Shown here one piece after another: positions 1 through 8,185 of a DNA stretch of 64,000 nucleotides. Positions within the stretch are counted from its first letter, which is position 1; the number at the start of each line of letters is the position of its first letter. Both the position numbers and the translations under genes were made by a program. The DNA is from Sphingobacterium puteale (GTDB taxonomy: Bacteria > Bacteroidota > Bacteroidia > Sphingobacteriales > Sphingobacteriaceae): the NCBI RefSeq assembly GCF_003627955.1, contig NZ_RBWS01000004.1, positions 124,001 to 188,000 of the forward strand, given 5' to 3'. The notes beneath the pieces were generated by a model. It was not told the origin of the DNA, ran no database searches, and saw only the letters and a program-made list of their open reading frames with translations.

Positions 1-1926
1 CAGCATTTCTGAAAGCCTTCCGTCAATCAGGCTCTTTACAATTGTACTTTTTTCAATTTCTTCAGCATATCTGGATAGATCTTGCCATAAAATCAATTTG
101 TTAAAAGAAAAGTTTCCTAAAACGACCTGCTCCAGGATATCCCAGCCTTCCAGATTTAGAATAGACTTTCTTAAAATGGCGAGTACTTTCTGCACATCTA
201 CTCCCGATTCATCCATCGGTAGTGTCTCCAATGTACTGAGATTAAGTTTGAATTCCTGCTTGAGATATTCCAATAAGGTAATATTGATCATAGCCTCTTC
301 CTCACGGCTTCGGAGCGTAAATTTCGTATTAACGGATCGACGGGATAATTCTACCGGAATCAATAGGATAGGAGCGAGTCTGGCCTGCTGTTTGGTTTTG
401 GGTTCAAACCATTTCAATAGGCCAACACCCAGATACAATGTACTTTTTCCATTTTCTTCTTCGGCTAATTTCGCATTACGGTACAAGTGTGTTAAAATGA
501 TATCTAGGTCATCCTGATGGTAATGGGTCAGCAAGCGGTTATAGCGAAATGCGTCATCTGCGAGTTTAAATAATGGCTCGGAGAAGTGTAAAGGTGCTGA
601 ATATAGATTATAACGGCGTAAGAGCTGTTGGTTGTTATTGGGATGAATTGACAGTGATTTCCCGTTCGAAAGATGATCTTCCAGATGGTCTATTTTCAGA
701 TCCACAATTTGCAGCATGCTTTTGGTGAACCGTAGATTCAATAGATTATTTCTGAGCGAGAGATCGAGCAATTTCCTTTCCCATATTTTTTGTTTGGTTA
801 GCTCTTTAGCGTCACTAAGAGCTAGGTCCAGCTTGTTGTCATCTAGGGTAAAACGATCGATAGCCTGTTGTTTAGGTAAGCTTGAAGAATGCTCTATACT
901 TGCGTTGTGCAACTCTTCTTTTCCTGAAAAAGGTAGGGGAAGAATACCATGTGAACGGGCATGTTTGATATCGAGAGATAAGATAAAATTGTTTGCATGC
1001 AAGAGCTGTGTTTCGGCGTAGTTCATAGCTTCGCCCATGGTATACGCATTTCCACGGCACAGATGAGTAGACTCAATTAAAGCAATATCATCAATCCCAT
1101 GAACGATCCGTTTTGAAATCGCGGCCTGATCATAATTGATTACCGCATCTAACCGTTGGTCACCGAGCCAAACACCAATAAATGCATGACCATGCGTAAC
1201 AATAAGAATCGGATTCAGATCGATTGCTTCCAGGCAGGCCGCAAATAATAGAGAGATATCAATACAGTTTCCGAATTTGGTTTCATAAATCTGATCGACC
1301 AGACGAATCCGCTGACCTTCAGTTTCGAAGCTCGGGGGCATGGCACTGTAGGTAATATTGATATTTAAAATTGCTTGGTATATCGCCGTTACTTCCTGTA
1401 GGACACGTTCCTTGCTATTGGATTGATAGCCCAAAAAGGCCGGCTTTAATCTATTTTTTTCAAGAATCTTGACCGCCTCTGCTTTAATGGTATAGATTAT
1501 AGGGTGATTGGGTAAAACATAAGATGCTAACAACTCTGGATATTTACTTAATCCGCCAAAATAATCCATCGGTAACACCTTTACGGCAAACTTTTGCTGA
1601 TGTAATATTTCATTTTTCGAAGAGATAGTACAGGTAATGGTGTCTAGATCTTTCTCCACGAGATTCCGGAGATATGGAATATGGTAGTCGAAAGCTAAAT
1701 TTTCCAGCGTTACTGGAATTCCCTCCGAAAATTTATCTATATGAAATGCATAAGGGCTGAACAGCCCGATTTCAGAAGTCATCTCAATTTTAATGTGCTC
1801 GATATCTCTCGTGACCGCAGTGATTTTAATTTTTTCCACCAAGGACAGGTTATGGAAACAGAAGCTATAATTAAAGTGGGAAGCCTTCTCTATTGCAACT
1901 TGAAAACACGCATTCGTTTCGATCAT
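1..1926 (-). CDS. DUF4011-family large protein, N-terminal part (runs off the left edge)
   Basis: Reading the minus strand from ATG at 1926 gives 642 codons without a stop to base 1, so the 3' end lies outside the window. Residues around 180-290 look like a transglutaminase-type fold: Cys221 in a GNCID context and His247 in GHAFIGVW. Around residue 382 begins WERKLLDLSLRNNLL, the typical opening of DUF4011. Known relatives are about 1,500-2,000 aa and continue with an SF1 helicase, often a Vsr-like or other restriction-type nuclease and DUF3320; such fusions (Hhe type) have been reported as phage-defence proteins. Only the N-terminal half is visible, so the helicase and nuclease parts are inferred. 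No obvious partner gene lies upstream. The short plus-strand frames here are shadows. Confidence 0.85.
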   Translation of the reverse strand, partial: MIETNACFQVAIEKASHFNYSFCFHNLSLVEKIKITAVTRDIEHIKIEMTSEIGLFSPYAFHIDKFSEGIPVTLENLAFDYHIPYLRNLVEKDLDTITCTISSKNEILHQQKFAVKVLPMDYFGGLSKYPELLASYVLPNHPIIYTIKAEAVKILEKNRLKPAFLGYQSNSKERVLQEVTAIYQAILNINITYSAMPPSFETEGQRIRLVDQIYETKFGNCIDISLLFAACLEAIDLNPILIVTHGHAFIGVWLGDQRLDAVINYDQAAISKRIVHGIDDIALIESTHLCRGNAYTMGEAMNYAETQLLHANNFILSLDIKHARSHGILPLPFSGKEELHNASIEHSSSLPKQQAIDRFTLDDNKLDLALSDAKELTKQKIWERKLLDLSLRNNLLNLRFTKSMLQIVDLKIDHLEDHLSNGKSLSIHPNNNQQLLRRYNLYSAPLHFSEPLFKLADDAFRYNRLLTHYHQDDLDIILTHLYRNAKLAEEENGKSTLYLGVGLLKWFEPKTKQQARLAPILLIPVELSRRSVNTKFTLRSREEEAMINITLLEYLKQEFKLNLSTLETLPMDESGVDVQKVLAILRKSILNLEGWDILEQVVLGNFSFNKLILWQDLSRYAEEIEKSTIVKSLIDGRLSEML

Positions 1927-2098
1927 TTTAAAAAAATATATTAGTTTAAAGATATTGAAAATTTATTTACTCCCAATTGCTTTATGCACGAATTCGAAAT
2001 GTCGTTTTAAGTGTAATTTGGCAAAAAAGATAAAAGGGGCATTTTTAATTTTGTTTCCCCAGCCCGCTGGAAATTATCAATCCTATGTCCGTTCCTGA

Positions 2099-2233
2099 AA
2101 TTTAGTCTTTATCAATCAGGTTGAAAAGGATGGTAAGATATTGAAACTGCGAAAACTGGGCATGGAGGTCAATGAGCAGGAGGTCAAAGAGGCTGCCGAT
2201 GTTGAGATACAGGCAATCTTCGAGATTGATTAA
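2099..2233 (+). pseudogene. Possible gene remnant (44 codons, no start)
   Basis: A frame open from a TGA at 2096 to TAA at 2231 encodes a hydrophilic, Glu/Lys-rich tail with natural-looking composition (contains LRKLGMEVNEQEV and ends IQAIFEID). There is no convincing start codon upstream and no family is recognised. It may be the 3' end of a lost gene, or chance. The rest of 1930-2300 shows nothing identifiable. Confidence 0.2.
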
Positions 2234-2306
2234 GCAGACGTGCTATGTAGGCATTCTTGTTAGTCAAAAAGTTTTCAAAAGGAGATATTGCTCTTTGTAA
2301 GATAAA

Positions 2307-2340
2307 TAAAAAAATGCCAATGTGATAAACATTGGCATTA
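2307..2340 (-). terminator. Intrinsic terminator of the lipoprotein gene
   Basis: Perfect 10-bp inverted repeat (2313-2322 with 2330-2339, 7-nt loop), 30 bp past the stop of the lipoprotein gene. Read on the minus strand it is followed by a run of T residues (complement of the A-run at 2307-2313). Confidence 0.75.
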
Positions 2341-2369
2341 CCTTTACGTCCTATAAAGTTTCAGGGATG

Positions 2370-2816
2370 TTATTCAACTTCACCTTTATATTTGATTGTA
2401 CCATCGACATATAAATCTGATTTTTTTGCATCATATTTATAAATATCCTTTTGGTACAGGTTGTCTTCCGTTTTATCCAAAATAATGGTTGTTTTATTGT
2501 CATCTGGCAAAAATAGCTCCATTTTCGATTTATCATCGTTTATGACGACAAATGCACTGATGACAGCATCCCCCTCTTTCGAATCAACAGGATTTAGCCG
2601 CGTTCCGACATTGAACACCTGGATACATCCCTGCTTAACCTCACTCCAGGTTTGACCTGCACCCACAAGACAGCCATGTTCATCTTTATCACCGCCAATA
2701 GATGGCGTTTCTTCTTTGGTCTTATCTTCTGTGCTCTCTGTAGATTTTGATTGCTGTGTATTGTTACATCCGGCAAATAGGATCACACCCAGTGCTAGAA
2801 TCGCTATTTTTTTCAT
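2370..2816 (-). CDS. Small secreted lipoprotein, function unknown
   Basis: 148 aa. The N-terminus is a lipoprotein signal: Lys-Lys, a hydrophobic core and lipobox LFAGC with Cys16, followed by Asn, and then a Ser/Thr/Glu/Lys linker. The mature part carries a Cys-x(3)-AG-x-TWS-x(n)-Cys-I-x-VF block followed by RLNP, a motif seen in other small uncharacterised Bacteroidota lipoproteins. The rest is predicted beta-rich. It stands alone between its terminator and a 270-bp AT-rich spacer. Export and lipidation are well supported; the role is not known. A frame overlapping on the same strand (2351-2536) is a shadow. Confidence 0.85.
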   Translation of the reverse strand: MKKIAILALGVILFAGCNNTQQSKSTESTEDKTKEETPSIGGDKDEHGCLVGAGQTWSEVKQGCIQVFNVGTRLNPVDSKEGDAVISAFVVINDDKSKMELFLPDDNKTTIILDKTEDNLYQKDIYKYDAKKSDLYVDGTIKYKGEVE

Positions 2817-3089
2817 TTGAATCAGTTTTTCTATATATTCTAATTCTGCTGTGCAATAAATATACCATATTTGTCAAATTGTACTTTTTATCAAAAAAAA
2901 TAAACGTTGCATAAATATTGTCATAGGGCAAGTTAATTTAGTACGCTGTTTATTAATATTGTCTTTCAATTGATTGGTCGCTATTCACTTGCGACGATCA
3001 GATCTGCCGAACGTAGCAGAAAATCTAAATAATAAATAGAAAAAACAATGATCAATAGATAGAACGTATTTAACCTAAAAATATAAAAT

Positions 3090-3518
3090 ATGGAAGCTGC
3101 AGACTCAAACAGGAATACCCTAGTCTCGGTTGTTTTGGTCGAAAGGCCAATCGAGGATGTCTGGGAACATTGGACCGGTGCCGGATCCATAAAACAATGG
3201 AACATTCCATTTGACGATTGGCATTGTCCAGCCGTGACAAACGATTTCAGGGAAGGAGGGAACTTTAATTTTCGAATGGAGCGAATGGAAGACGGAGAGG
3301 GTTTTGACTATCGTGGCGTGTATGACCGAATTGTCCCATTCGAATATATTGAAAGTACCAGTGCAGGGAGAAACTGCATTGTCGAATTTCAGGCAATAGA
3401 TAACAATACAATTCTAAGGGAAACATTTGAACCGGACAAAAAAACTCCTTTAGACCTTCAGCAAAAATTCACAGACTCTGTTCTGATCAACTTTAAAAAA
3501 TTTGTGGAAAGCAGATAA
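3090..3518 (+). CDS. SRPBCC / AHSA1-like protein
   Basis: 142 aa, the usual length for a single START/Bet v 1-like domain of the AHSA1 (activator of Hsp90 ATPase-like, COG3832) group. Typical features are the opening block VERPIEDVWEHWT, then a W-x-IPFDDW-x-CP segment, the FREGGNFNFRME strand pair, and an amphipathic C-terminal helix (residues 115-140). These proteins form a hydrophobic ligand cavity; the ligand cannot be told from sequence. The next gene (alpha/beta hydrolase) starts 40 bp downstream on the same strand, so the two are probably cotranscribed. Confidence 0.85.
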   Translation: MEAADSNRNTLVSVVLVERPIEDVWEHWTGAGSIKQWNIPFDDWHCPAVTNDFREGGNFNFRMERMEDGEGFDYRGVYDRIVPFEYIESTSAGRNCIVEFQAIDNNTILRETFEPDKKTPLDLQQKFTDSVLINFKKFVESR

Positions 3519-3558
3519 ATTTTTCATCTAAATAAGCCAAACTATTTAATATTGAATT

Positions 3559-4344
3559 ATGGATATATTGAACAATCATTCAGGCTATTCTCCAGCGAAT
3601 GGAATACAACTATATTATGAGATCTATGGAACCGGAAAACCGCTGATACTTATTCATGGCGGCGGTTCTTCTGGTTTTTTTGATTTTGAGGAAACAGTGA
3701 AACGGCTGCAGGATCATTACCAATTGATTCTGTTGGATATGCAAAATCACGGAAGATCGGCACATAGAAAAGTTCCCGAAACATTTGAACAGGATGCAAA
3801 AGACATTGTAGCAGTATTGGATCATCTCGCCATAGATAAAGCTTCATTTTTTGGTTTCAGTAACGGTGCGACCACTATTTTGAAACTCGCTTCTCTTTTT
3901 CCAGATCGGGTAGACCGATTGATCGCAGCCTCCGGTAATACAAAGAGGGCGGGGTTGTTAGATGGTTTTTTTGAGGGAATGTCGGCTTCAACGATTGAGG
4001 TGATGCCGCCCTCTCTGAAAGAAAACTTTTTGAAGTTAAATTCTGATCCCGAAGATTTTAGAAATATGTATGAAAAAGACAGCCAACGAATGATCAATTT
4101 TCGCGATTTTGAAGCCGGAGCTTTAGAAAATATATCATGTCCGGTATTTCTCATTGGAGGGGATCAGGATGTGGTTAAGGGAGAGCATTTAGCGGAAATG
4201 CAAAAACAAATCCCAAATGCCCGTCTCATGATCTTACCTGCCAATCATGGAAACTATATGATGAAAGATTTCAGCGGTGAGACTGATGAAGGATTAATTG
4301 ATTTTACCATTTTTCAGGTTCGAAAATTCCTCGAAGCTCAATAG
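3559..4344 (+). CDS. Alpha/beta hydrolase
   Basis: 261 aa. It has the canonical alpha/beta hydrolase layout: oxyanion-hole motif LIHGGGSSG (residues 31-39), DMQNHGRS after the third strand, nucleophile elbow GFSNGA with the catalytic Ser near residue 100, an acid position after the strand VFLIGGDQD (near 203-205), and the catalytic His in PANHGNYM near 231. No signal peptide is visible, so it should be cytoplasmic. The substrate is unknown; the family includes esterases, lactonases and C-C hydrolases. It follows the AHSA1-like gene closely. Confidence 0.9.
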   Translation: MDILNNHSGYSPANGIQLYYEIYGTGKPLILIHGGGSSGFFDFEETVKRLQDHYQLILLDMQNHGRSAHRKVPETFEQDAKDIVAVLDHLAIDKASFFGFSNGATTILKLASLFPDRVDRLIAASGNTKRAGLLDGFFEGMSASTIEVMPPSLKENFLKLNSDPEDFRNMYEKDSQRMINFRDFEAGALENISCPVFLIGGDQDVVKGEHLAEMQKQIPNARLMILPANHGNYMMKDFSGETDEGLIDFTIFQVRKFLEAQ

Positions 4345-4407
4345 CACCCTTTTGTGGCGGTTATGTATACATCAGCGATCCGATTTTAGGACAGGTGATT
4401 GCTAGAC

Positions 4408-4602
4408 TTAATGGCGCATACTTCGTTCAAGACTTCGTATACGTTGTTTATTTTTGCCATCTACACGTGAAGCAACCGCCCAAATAGCAGCCGGTAACCA
4501 GCCCAGAATAGTGAGCTGAAGGATTAAACAAATAATTCCCCTGAAAATTTTCCCTCTTAAAAAGAAGGATAACCAAGGTAGTAACACTGCGATCAAGATC
4601 AT
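4408..4602 (-). CDS. YqaE/Pmp3-family small membrane protein
   Basis: 64 aa with two hydrophobic segments (about residues 2-15 and 20-45) separated by a short RGKIFRG-type loop, then a basic tail. The second segment, with its LTILGWLPAAIWA block, matches the Pmp3/YqaE (UPF0057) pattern of small stress-linked inner-membrane proteolipids. The length is slightly above the usual 50-60 aa because of the polar C-terminal extension DGKNKQRIRSLERSM. It is a single gene, convergent with the hydrolase gene. Confidence 0.8.
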   Translation of the reverse strand: MILIAVLLPWLSFFLRGKIFRGIICLILQLTILGWLPAAIWAVASRVDGKNKQRIRSLERSMRH

Positions 4603-4936
4603 AACAGTTGATTTATAAAAGAGTAATATCTTATGTTAAAATAATCTATGTTTATCTGGCTATAGATAGCTTAGATGTTCAAAGCAAAAATCGACAATAA
4701 TAATAAAGAAAGCAAATAAGAATGGTGAAAATTGCTGCTACTTGCTTCAATATGAATCCTGTTACCAAAATCGCCGCTGTTGGTTTGCTGAACCATTATT
4801 TGGCAAATCGCTAAAAATGTTAAGAAATCTTAAAGTTTTCTGTTTCCAATCTTCATTTGAAAATCTAGTGGAGGAGTGGCACCAATGTTGATGTTCCCCT
4901 GTCGAATATTTTTAGATGCAGTTTACAATTGAATAA
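4603..4936. other. Intergenic stretch without a clear gene
   Basis: 334 bp, AT-rich. It contains a 30-codon plus-strand frame at 4722-4814 (ATG to TAA) that reads like a short peptide with two similar KIAA segments, but there is no supporting signal. No terminator, promoter pair or RNA element is convincing. Confidence 0.4.
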
Positions 4937-5158
4937 ATGACGGAACAAATGAAAGATAGCAAAAACATAATTGAGATTTTGGACAGTAAATATAAGGCTT
5001 ATTTAGAAGATGAAGGAAAATGGCTCAATGAAGGGTTCAGAAATATTTTTACCGAAGGTGAAGCCAACAGAGAAAATCTAAAAACACCAGTTTACCTGAT
5101 GTTACCCGAAGAAATTAGGGAATATGTGGATCAATTGTTATTAGATCATTTAAGTTAA
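4937..5158 (+). CDS. Small hypothetical protein, acidic
   Basis: 73 aa, charged and predicted all-helical: an N-terminal helix (residues 8-28, KNIIEILDSKYKAYLED) and a C-terminal helix ending in DQLLLDHLS, with a central PVYLMLPEEIREY segment. There is no signal peptide or membrane segment. The natural composition and proper start and stop make a real gene likely, but no family is recognised. It converges with weakly supported frames on the other strand. Confidence 0.5.
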   Translation: MTEQMKDSKNIIEILDSKYKAYLEDEGKWLNEGFRNIFTEGEANRENLKTPVYLMLPEEIREYVDQLLLDHLS

Positions 5159-5170
5159 CAGGGAAGGAGG

Positions 5171-5413
5171 CTAACTTACAGCAGGTTTTTCTAAATATTT
5201 AAGGTATCCTTCTTCCATTCGGCGTTTGACGAGATTTCGTATACCGAATCTTTTGATAGTTTGATAAATCTGCTGTTTTTCTTTTCTGCTCAGCACATTC
5301 AGCATCTCTTTGCCTTGCATGGTTTCTAGTTCGAGTCTCGTTCCCATGCAGATACTCGTTGTTATCCGGATATTGACAATTTGCACAAATGGAACAAAAA
5401 CCAATAAATCCAA
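5171..5413 (-). CDS. Hypothetical protein or C-terminal gene remnant
   Basis: Up to 80 aa from a TTG start; an internal ATG at codon 23 gives 58 aa. The last 50 residues (LELETMQGKEMLNVLSRKEK onward) look like two natural, strongly charged helices, while the first 20 do not match them in character. This suggests the 3' end of an older gene whose 5' part has been lost or frameshifted. No family is recognised. Confidence 0.3.
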   Translation of the reverse strand: MDLLVFVPFVQIVNIRITTSICMGTRLELETMQGKEMLNVLSRKEKQQIYQTIKRFGIRNLVKRRMEEGYLKYLEKPAVS

Positions 5414-5452
5414 GTCCGTTAATGCTTTTTTTATTAGCAGGCTACCAGATAT

Positions 5453-5620
5453 TCACTTGAAATAAAAACCCTGTCTATCTGTTTTTGCCCGAATGGCTCT
5501 TTTCTTGTTTTTCAAAATCCAAAAGCCGGTAAGAATACAGGTAAGTTTCAATGGAATTGCTACCATGGAATGTGACAAAGAGGCAATATCGATGCCTAAT
5601 GGTGCTAGACCAATGAGCAC
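5453..5620 (-). CDS. Possible small membrane protein or remnant
   Basis: 55 codons from GTG at 5620 to TGA at 5453. One hydrophobic stretch (LIGLAPLGIDIASLSHSM, then AIPLKLTCILTGFWIL) is followed by a basic tail KNKKRAIRAK, giving a membrane topology with the C-terminus inside. An in-frame TAA lies just before the GTG and hydrophobic coding appears to continue upstream of it, so this may be a decayed gene. A competing frame (5475-5741) has poor composition. Confidence 0.25.
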   Translation of the reverse strand: MLIGLAPLGIDIASLSHSMVAIPLKLTCILTGFWILKNKKRAIRAKTDRQGFYFK

Positions 5621-6010
5621 TTAAATAACGGCGATAGTGACCCTTTTCTATTTTGGTCGATATAAATCTTTTCAGATTGAACCTCATTAACCATAAGCTC
5701 TTTATCATTTTTGATGAATATAAAGGTGTAAAGTAATCCATGTTTGCTGCTTTTACAATTCGTCCGGAAAGATTTTATACTTGATCATACATCAAATTGT
5801 GTCAAACAGACTGCTGATCACGTAATATGAACAAATGAAATTTTATCCGTCGATTGAAGAATGCAACACGACTGAACTCTTCCCGTCTTCGTTTAATGAC
5901 TTTAATCGGCGGTGGTAACATACTGGACTGTCTGACATCTCAAATCTGGATGATGAGGTGAATTTCTTTTACGAGTATTTTTGCCTGTATAAATCAAAAT
6001 ATTTACTAAA

Positions 6011-6463
6011 ATGAATTATCAAATTAAAAAAGCTAGCCTCGAAGACCTGGAACAGACCGCAGAACTGTTTAACCTTTATCGGATTTTTTATCGCCAGGAA
6101 TCGGATCTGGAAAAAGGGAAAGTCTTTTTAAAAGAGCGGTTTCTGAATAGCGAATCGGATATTTTTCTAGCGATGGTGGACGGTAAAGCGGTAGGATTTG
6201 TACAATTATATAAACTGTTTCACTACACCAAATTGGAAATGCAGTGGCTGCTGAGCGACCTGTTTGTTCATCAGGACTATCGTGGTAAAGGACTCTCTGT
6301 CGCACTGATAGACCGAAGTAAACAATGGTGTACGGAAACCGGTGCCTGTGGTTTGATGTTAGAAACGGAAAAAACAAACGACATCGGCAATACGCTATAT
6401 CCACGTTGCGGATTTGAATACGATGGAGCCCACAACTATTATCATTGGTGGAGTAAAAAGTAA
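6011..6463 (+). CDS. GNAT-family N-acetyltransferase
   Basis: 150 aa, one GNAT domain. Motif A is visible as LLSDLFVHQDYRGKGLSVALI (around residues 80-101), with the acetyl-CoA pyrophosphate loop Q/R-x-x-G-x-G/S. It is followed by ACGLMLETEKTN and the C-terminal YPRCGFEYDG block, where GNATs usually have Y-x-x-x-GF. It is probably cytoplasmic and transfers acetyl to a small amine or a protein N-terminus; the substrate is unknown. It stands alone and ends in a bidirectional terminator shared with the DinB gene. Confidence 0.9.
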   Translation: MNYQIKKASLEDLEQTAELFNLYRIFYRQESDLEKGKVFLKERFLNSESDIFLAMVDGKAVGFVQLYKLFHYTKLEMQWLLSDLFVHQDYRGKGLSVALIDRSKQWCTETGACGLMLETEKTNDIGNTLYPRCGFEYDGAHNYYHWWSKK

Positions 6464-6473
6464 ACTATATTTT

Positions 6474-6511
6474 GTCTAGTCCTTAGAATCATCCGATTAT
6501 CTGGACTAGAC
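6474..6511. terminator. Bidirectional terminator
   Basis: Perfect 9-bp inverted repeat (6474-6482 and 6503-6511) with a 20-nt loop between two convergent genes, flanked by TTCTTT on the plus side and an AT-rich run on the other. Confidence 0.6.
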
Positions 6512-6529
6512 TTCTTTATGAATTTACAA

Positions 6530-6955
6530 TTAAGCTAGTATTTGGTGCCGGTGATGATTGAGGTGGGTTACATAATCTGCCATCAAAAACGCTAATGTGA
6601 GATCATTACATTTTCGTGTTGTCAGATCTCTCGCAATCAGCGTCCTGAATAGGAATAAAAGCTGCTTGTTGAGTGATAACCATAAGTCCGTGAGTTGTTT
6701 GGTTTCCGACTGCTGATAATTTGCGTTTTCGCAAAAATCATCCTGTGCGTAAAAAATCTGCGGATTTTCTTCAGATTGTGCTCTTATAAACCGGAGATAG
6801 TTTGTCATGGCACTATCGATCAAGTGCCCTAAAATTTCCTTCTTGCTCCATTTTTCCGGAACTGACTTCTCGTTAAATGCGACTGTATTAATTGCCGAAA
6901 GTTCAGCTGGAAAAGTATCAATGAGAACTTCAAATTCATGTATAAAATCGTTCAT
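6530..6955 (-). CDS. DinB-superfamily protein
   Basis: 141 aa, the normal size for a DinB/YfiT four-helix-bundle protein. The three expected metal-site histidines are visible: one in KKEILGHLIDSA (near residue 45) and two in the C-terminal HLNHHRHQI (near residues 131-137). The PEKWSKKEI block is typical of the family. Members bind divalent metal, and several are thiol-dependent S-transferases or stress proteins. The function of this one is unknown. Confidence 0.85.
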   Translation of the reverse strand: MNDFIHEFEVLIDTFPAELSAINTVAFNEKSVPEKWSKKEILGHLIDSAMTNYLRFIRAQSEENPQIFYAQDDFCENANYQQSETKQLTDLWLSLNKQLLFLFRTLIARDLTTRKCNDLTLAFLMADYVTHLNHHRHQILA

Positions 6956-7203
6956 TTTTATTGAATATTAATATGATGGTAGATTTGTGTTAAGTGATGA
7001 CATGGCTTGTCACTGAAAAAATTACCGCAAGTCGTATTTAGAGATAAACTGTTATTGCTAATTTATAAATAAAAATTCACGGACAGAAATCAATTCGTTT
7101 TTAAATCCATTTTATGGTTTGGATGAATAATTATATATGCGTCCCTTTCTTCGGATAACGGTCGATGTTTTGTAAAACCAGTTTGCACGGATTGTAAATA
7201 TTA

Positions 7204-7235
7204 TTGTTAACCTAACGCTGTACTCCTTATATTTG
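7204..7235 (+). promoter_or_regulatory. Bacteroidota-type promoter for the 7297 lipoprotein gene
   Basis: ATTG at 7204-7207, a 20-bp spacer and TATATTTG at 7228-7235 match the Bacteroidota -33/-7 pattern (TTTG, about 19-20 bp, TAnnTTTG). The -7 box lies about 60 bp before the ATG. The rest of the 6956-7296 gap shows no gene. Confidence 0.6.
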
Positions 7236-7296
7236 ATTATCTTTTGCCGCAGGTTTAAGATTGAAAATGAAAAGATAATTTTGAGCAATTTTCCCC

Positions 7297-8082
7297 ATGA
7301 AGCTATTTAGTTCAATACATAAAAGTATCCTTTTTTCACTACTTTTATCGACGCTGTTACATTCTTGTCAATCTCAGGATCCGGATGTTGTACTCTTGGA
7401 TAAATTGGATAAGACGTTTGATGTTTCAAAGTTTTATGCACCAAAAATAAAAAAAACAGAGTCTATATTAGCTTCTGATGTGAAGAACATGGACAAGAAA
7501 GCAATAAAAGAGGTTTTTGAAACCGCCATGTTCAAAAAAGATACCATGGCAATTTTTGATAGCGAAGGAAGTTTGCCGACGCCATTTTATCTGGAGTCTA
7601 ACTCTAGCTGGGGAACAAGAAAATTAAAACCGAAGAAATATTATGGCTATCGCTATACAACGGTGTCCTATAACGAGGAGAAGGATACCTTGGCCATGCT
7701 GAATGGTGTCGCTTTTCCCTCGCTGGCTATGGGGGAAAATAGCGATGGTAAATTCGCTTATTTATATGCGGGCAAAACCTCAAAAAATATGGCTGATTTC
7801 CAAAATATTCAGAATTTTCTACAAAAAAAATACACTGCCCTCAACATAGCAGAAGAAACTGGTTCAGGGGTAAAAGGCTGGGAAAGTCCGGATTTTTATT
7901 ATTTCTTAACGAAGAAAGATCGAACGGAGGAGGAAATTTTCTCGTTTGGTGAATCCGAAGATGACAAGCCCACCACGACAGCTATTTCAGAAATACTTTT
8001 GGAAATTTTTAGTAAAGAATATATTCAGGATATGCGGAAAGAGCAGGTTTATCTGAAGGATTATATTCCTGTTGCTAAATGA
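7297..8082 (+). CDS. Lipoprotein of unknown function
   Basis: 261 aa. A lipoprotein signal with Cys24 in LLHSC precedes the mature protein. The mature part is soluble, with an N-terminal Asp/Lys-rich segment and a later region rich in Tyr and Lys (KPKKYYGYRYTTV) that looks like alternating strands, then a C-terminal helix. No catalytic motif or known domain is recognised. It has its own promoter and ends 100 bp before the acyltransferase gene on the same strand. It is probably a periplasm-facing outer- or inner-membrane lipoprotein. Confidence 0.75.
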   Translation: MKLFSSIHKSILFSLLLSTLLHSCQSQDPDVVLLDKLDKTFDVSKFYAPKIKKTESILASDVKNMDKKAIKEVFETAMFKKDTMAIFDSEGSLPTPFYLESNSSWGTRKLKPKKYYGYRYTTVSYNEEKDTLAMLNGVAFPSLAMGENSDGKFAYLYAGKTSKNMADFQNIQNFLQKKYTALNIAEETGSGVKGWESPDFYYFLTKKDRTEEEIFSFGESEDDKPTTTAISEILLEIFSKEYIQDMRKEQVYLKDYIPVAK

Positions 8083-8185
8083 TAAGTGATTCGATTGAGC
8101 GGCAGGGCTAAGACGTTTTTTGAAATTGTTTATATTTACATCTTTGTTTTTCGGAAAAATCAATAAAACTAATCTTATTATTTGT

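Noticed and set aside
98..1944. Short plus- and minus-strand frames within the first 1.9 kb (98-517, 716-1021, 872-1060, 1741-1944)
   Set aside because: They overlap the continuous 642-codon minus-strand frame with clear domain motifs and have poor, Ser/Arg-rich composition.
5475..5741. 88-codon minus-strand frame as a real gene
   Set aside because: Unnatural composition (many Tyr, Ser, His and Arg) and parts of other frames in the same place look more protein-like.
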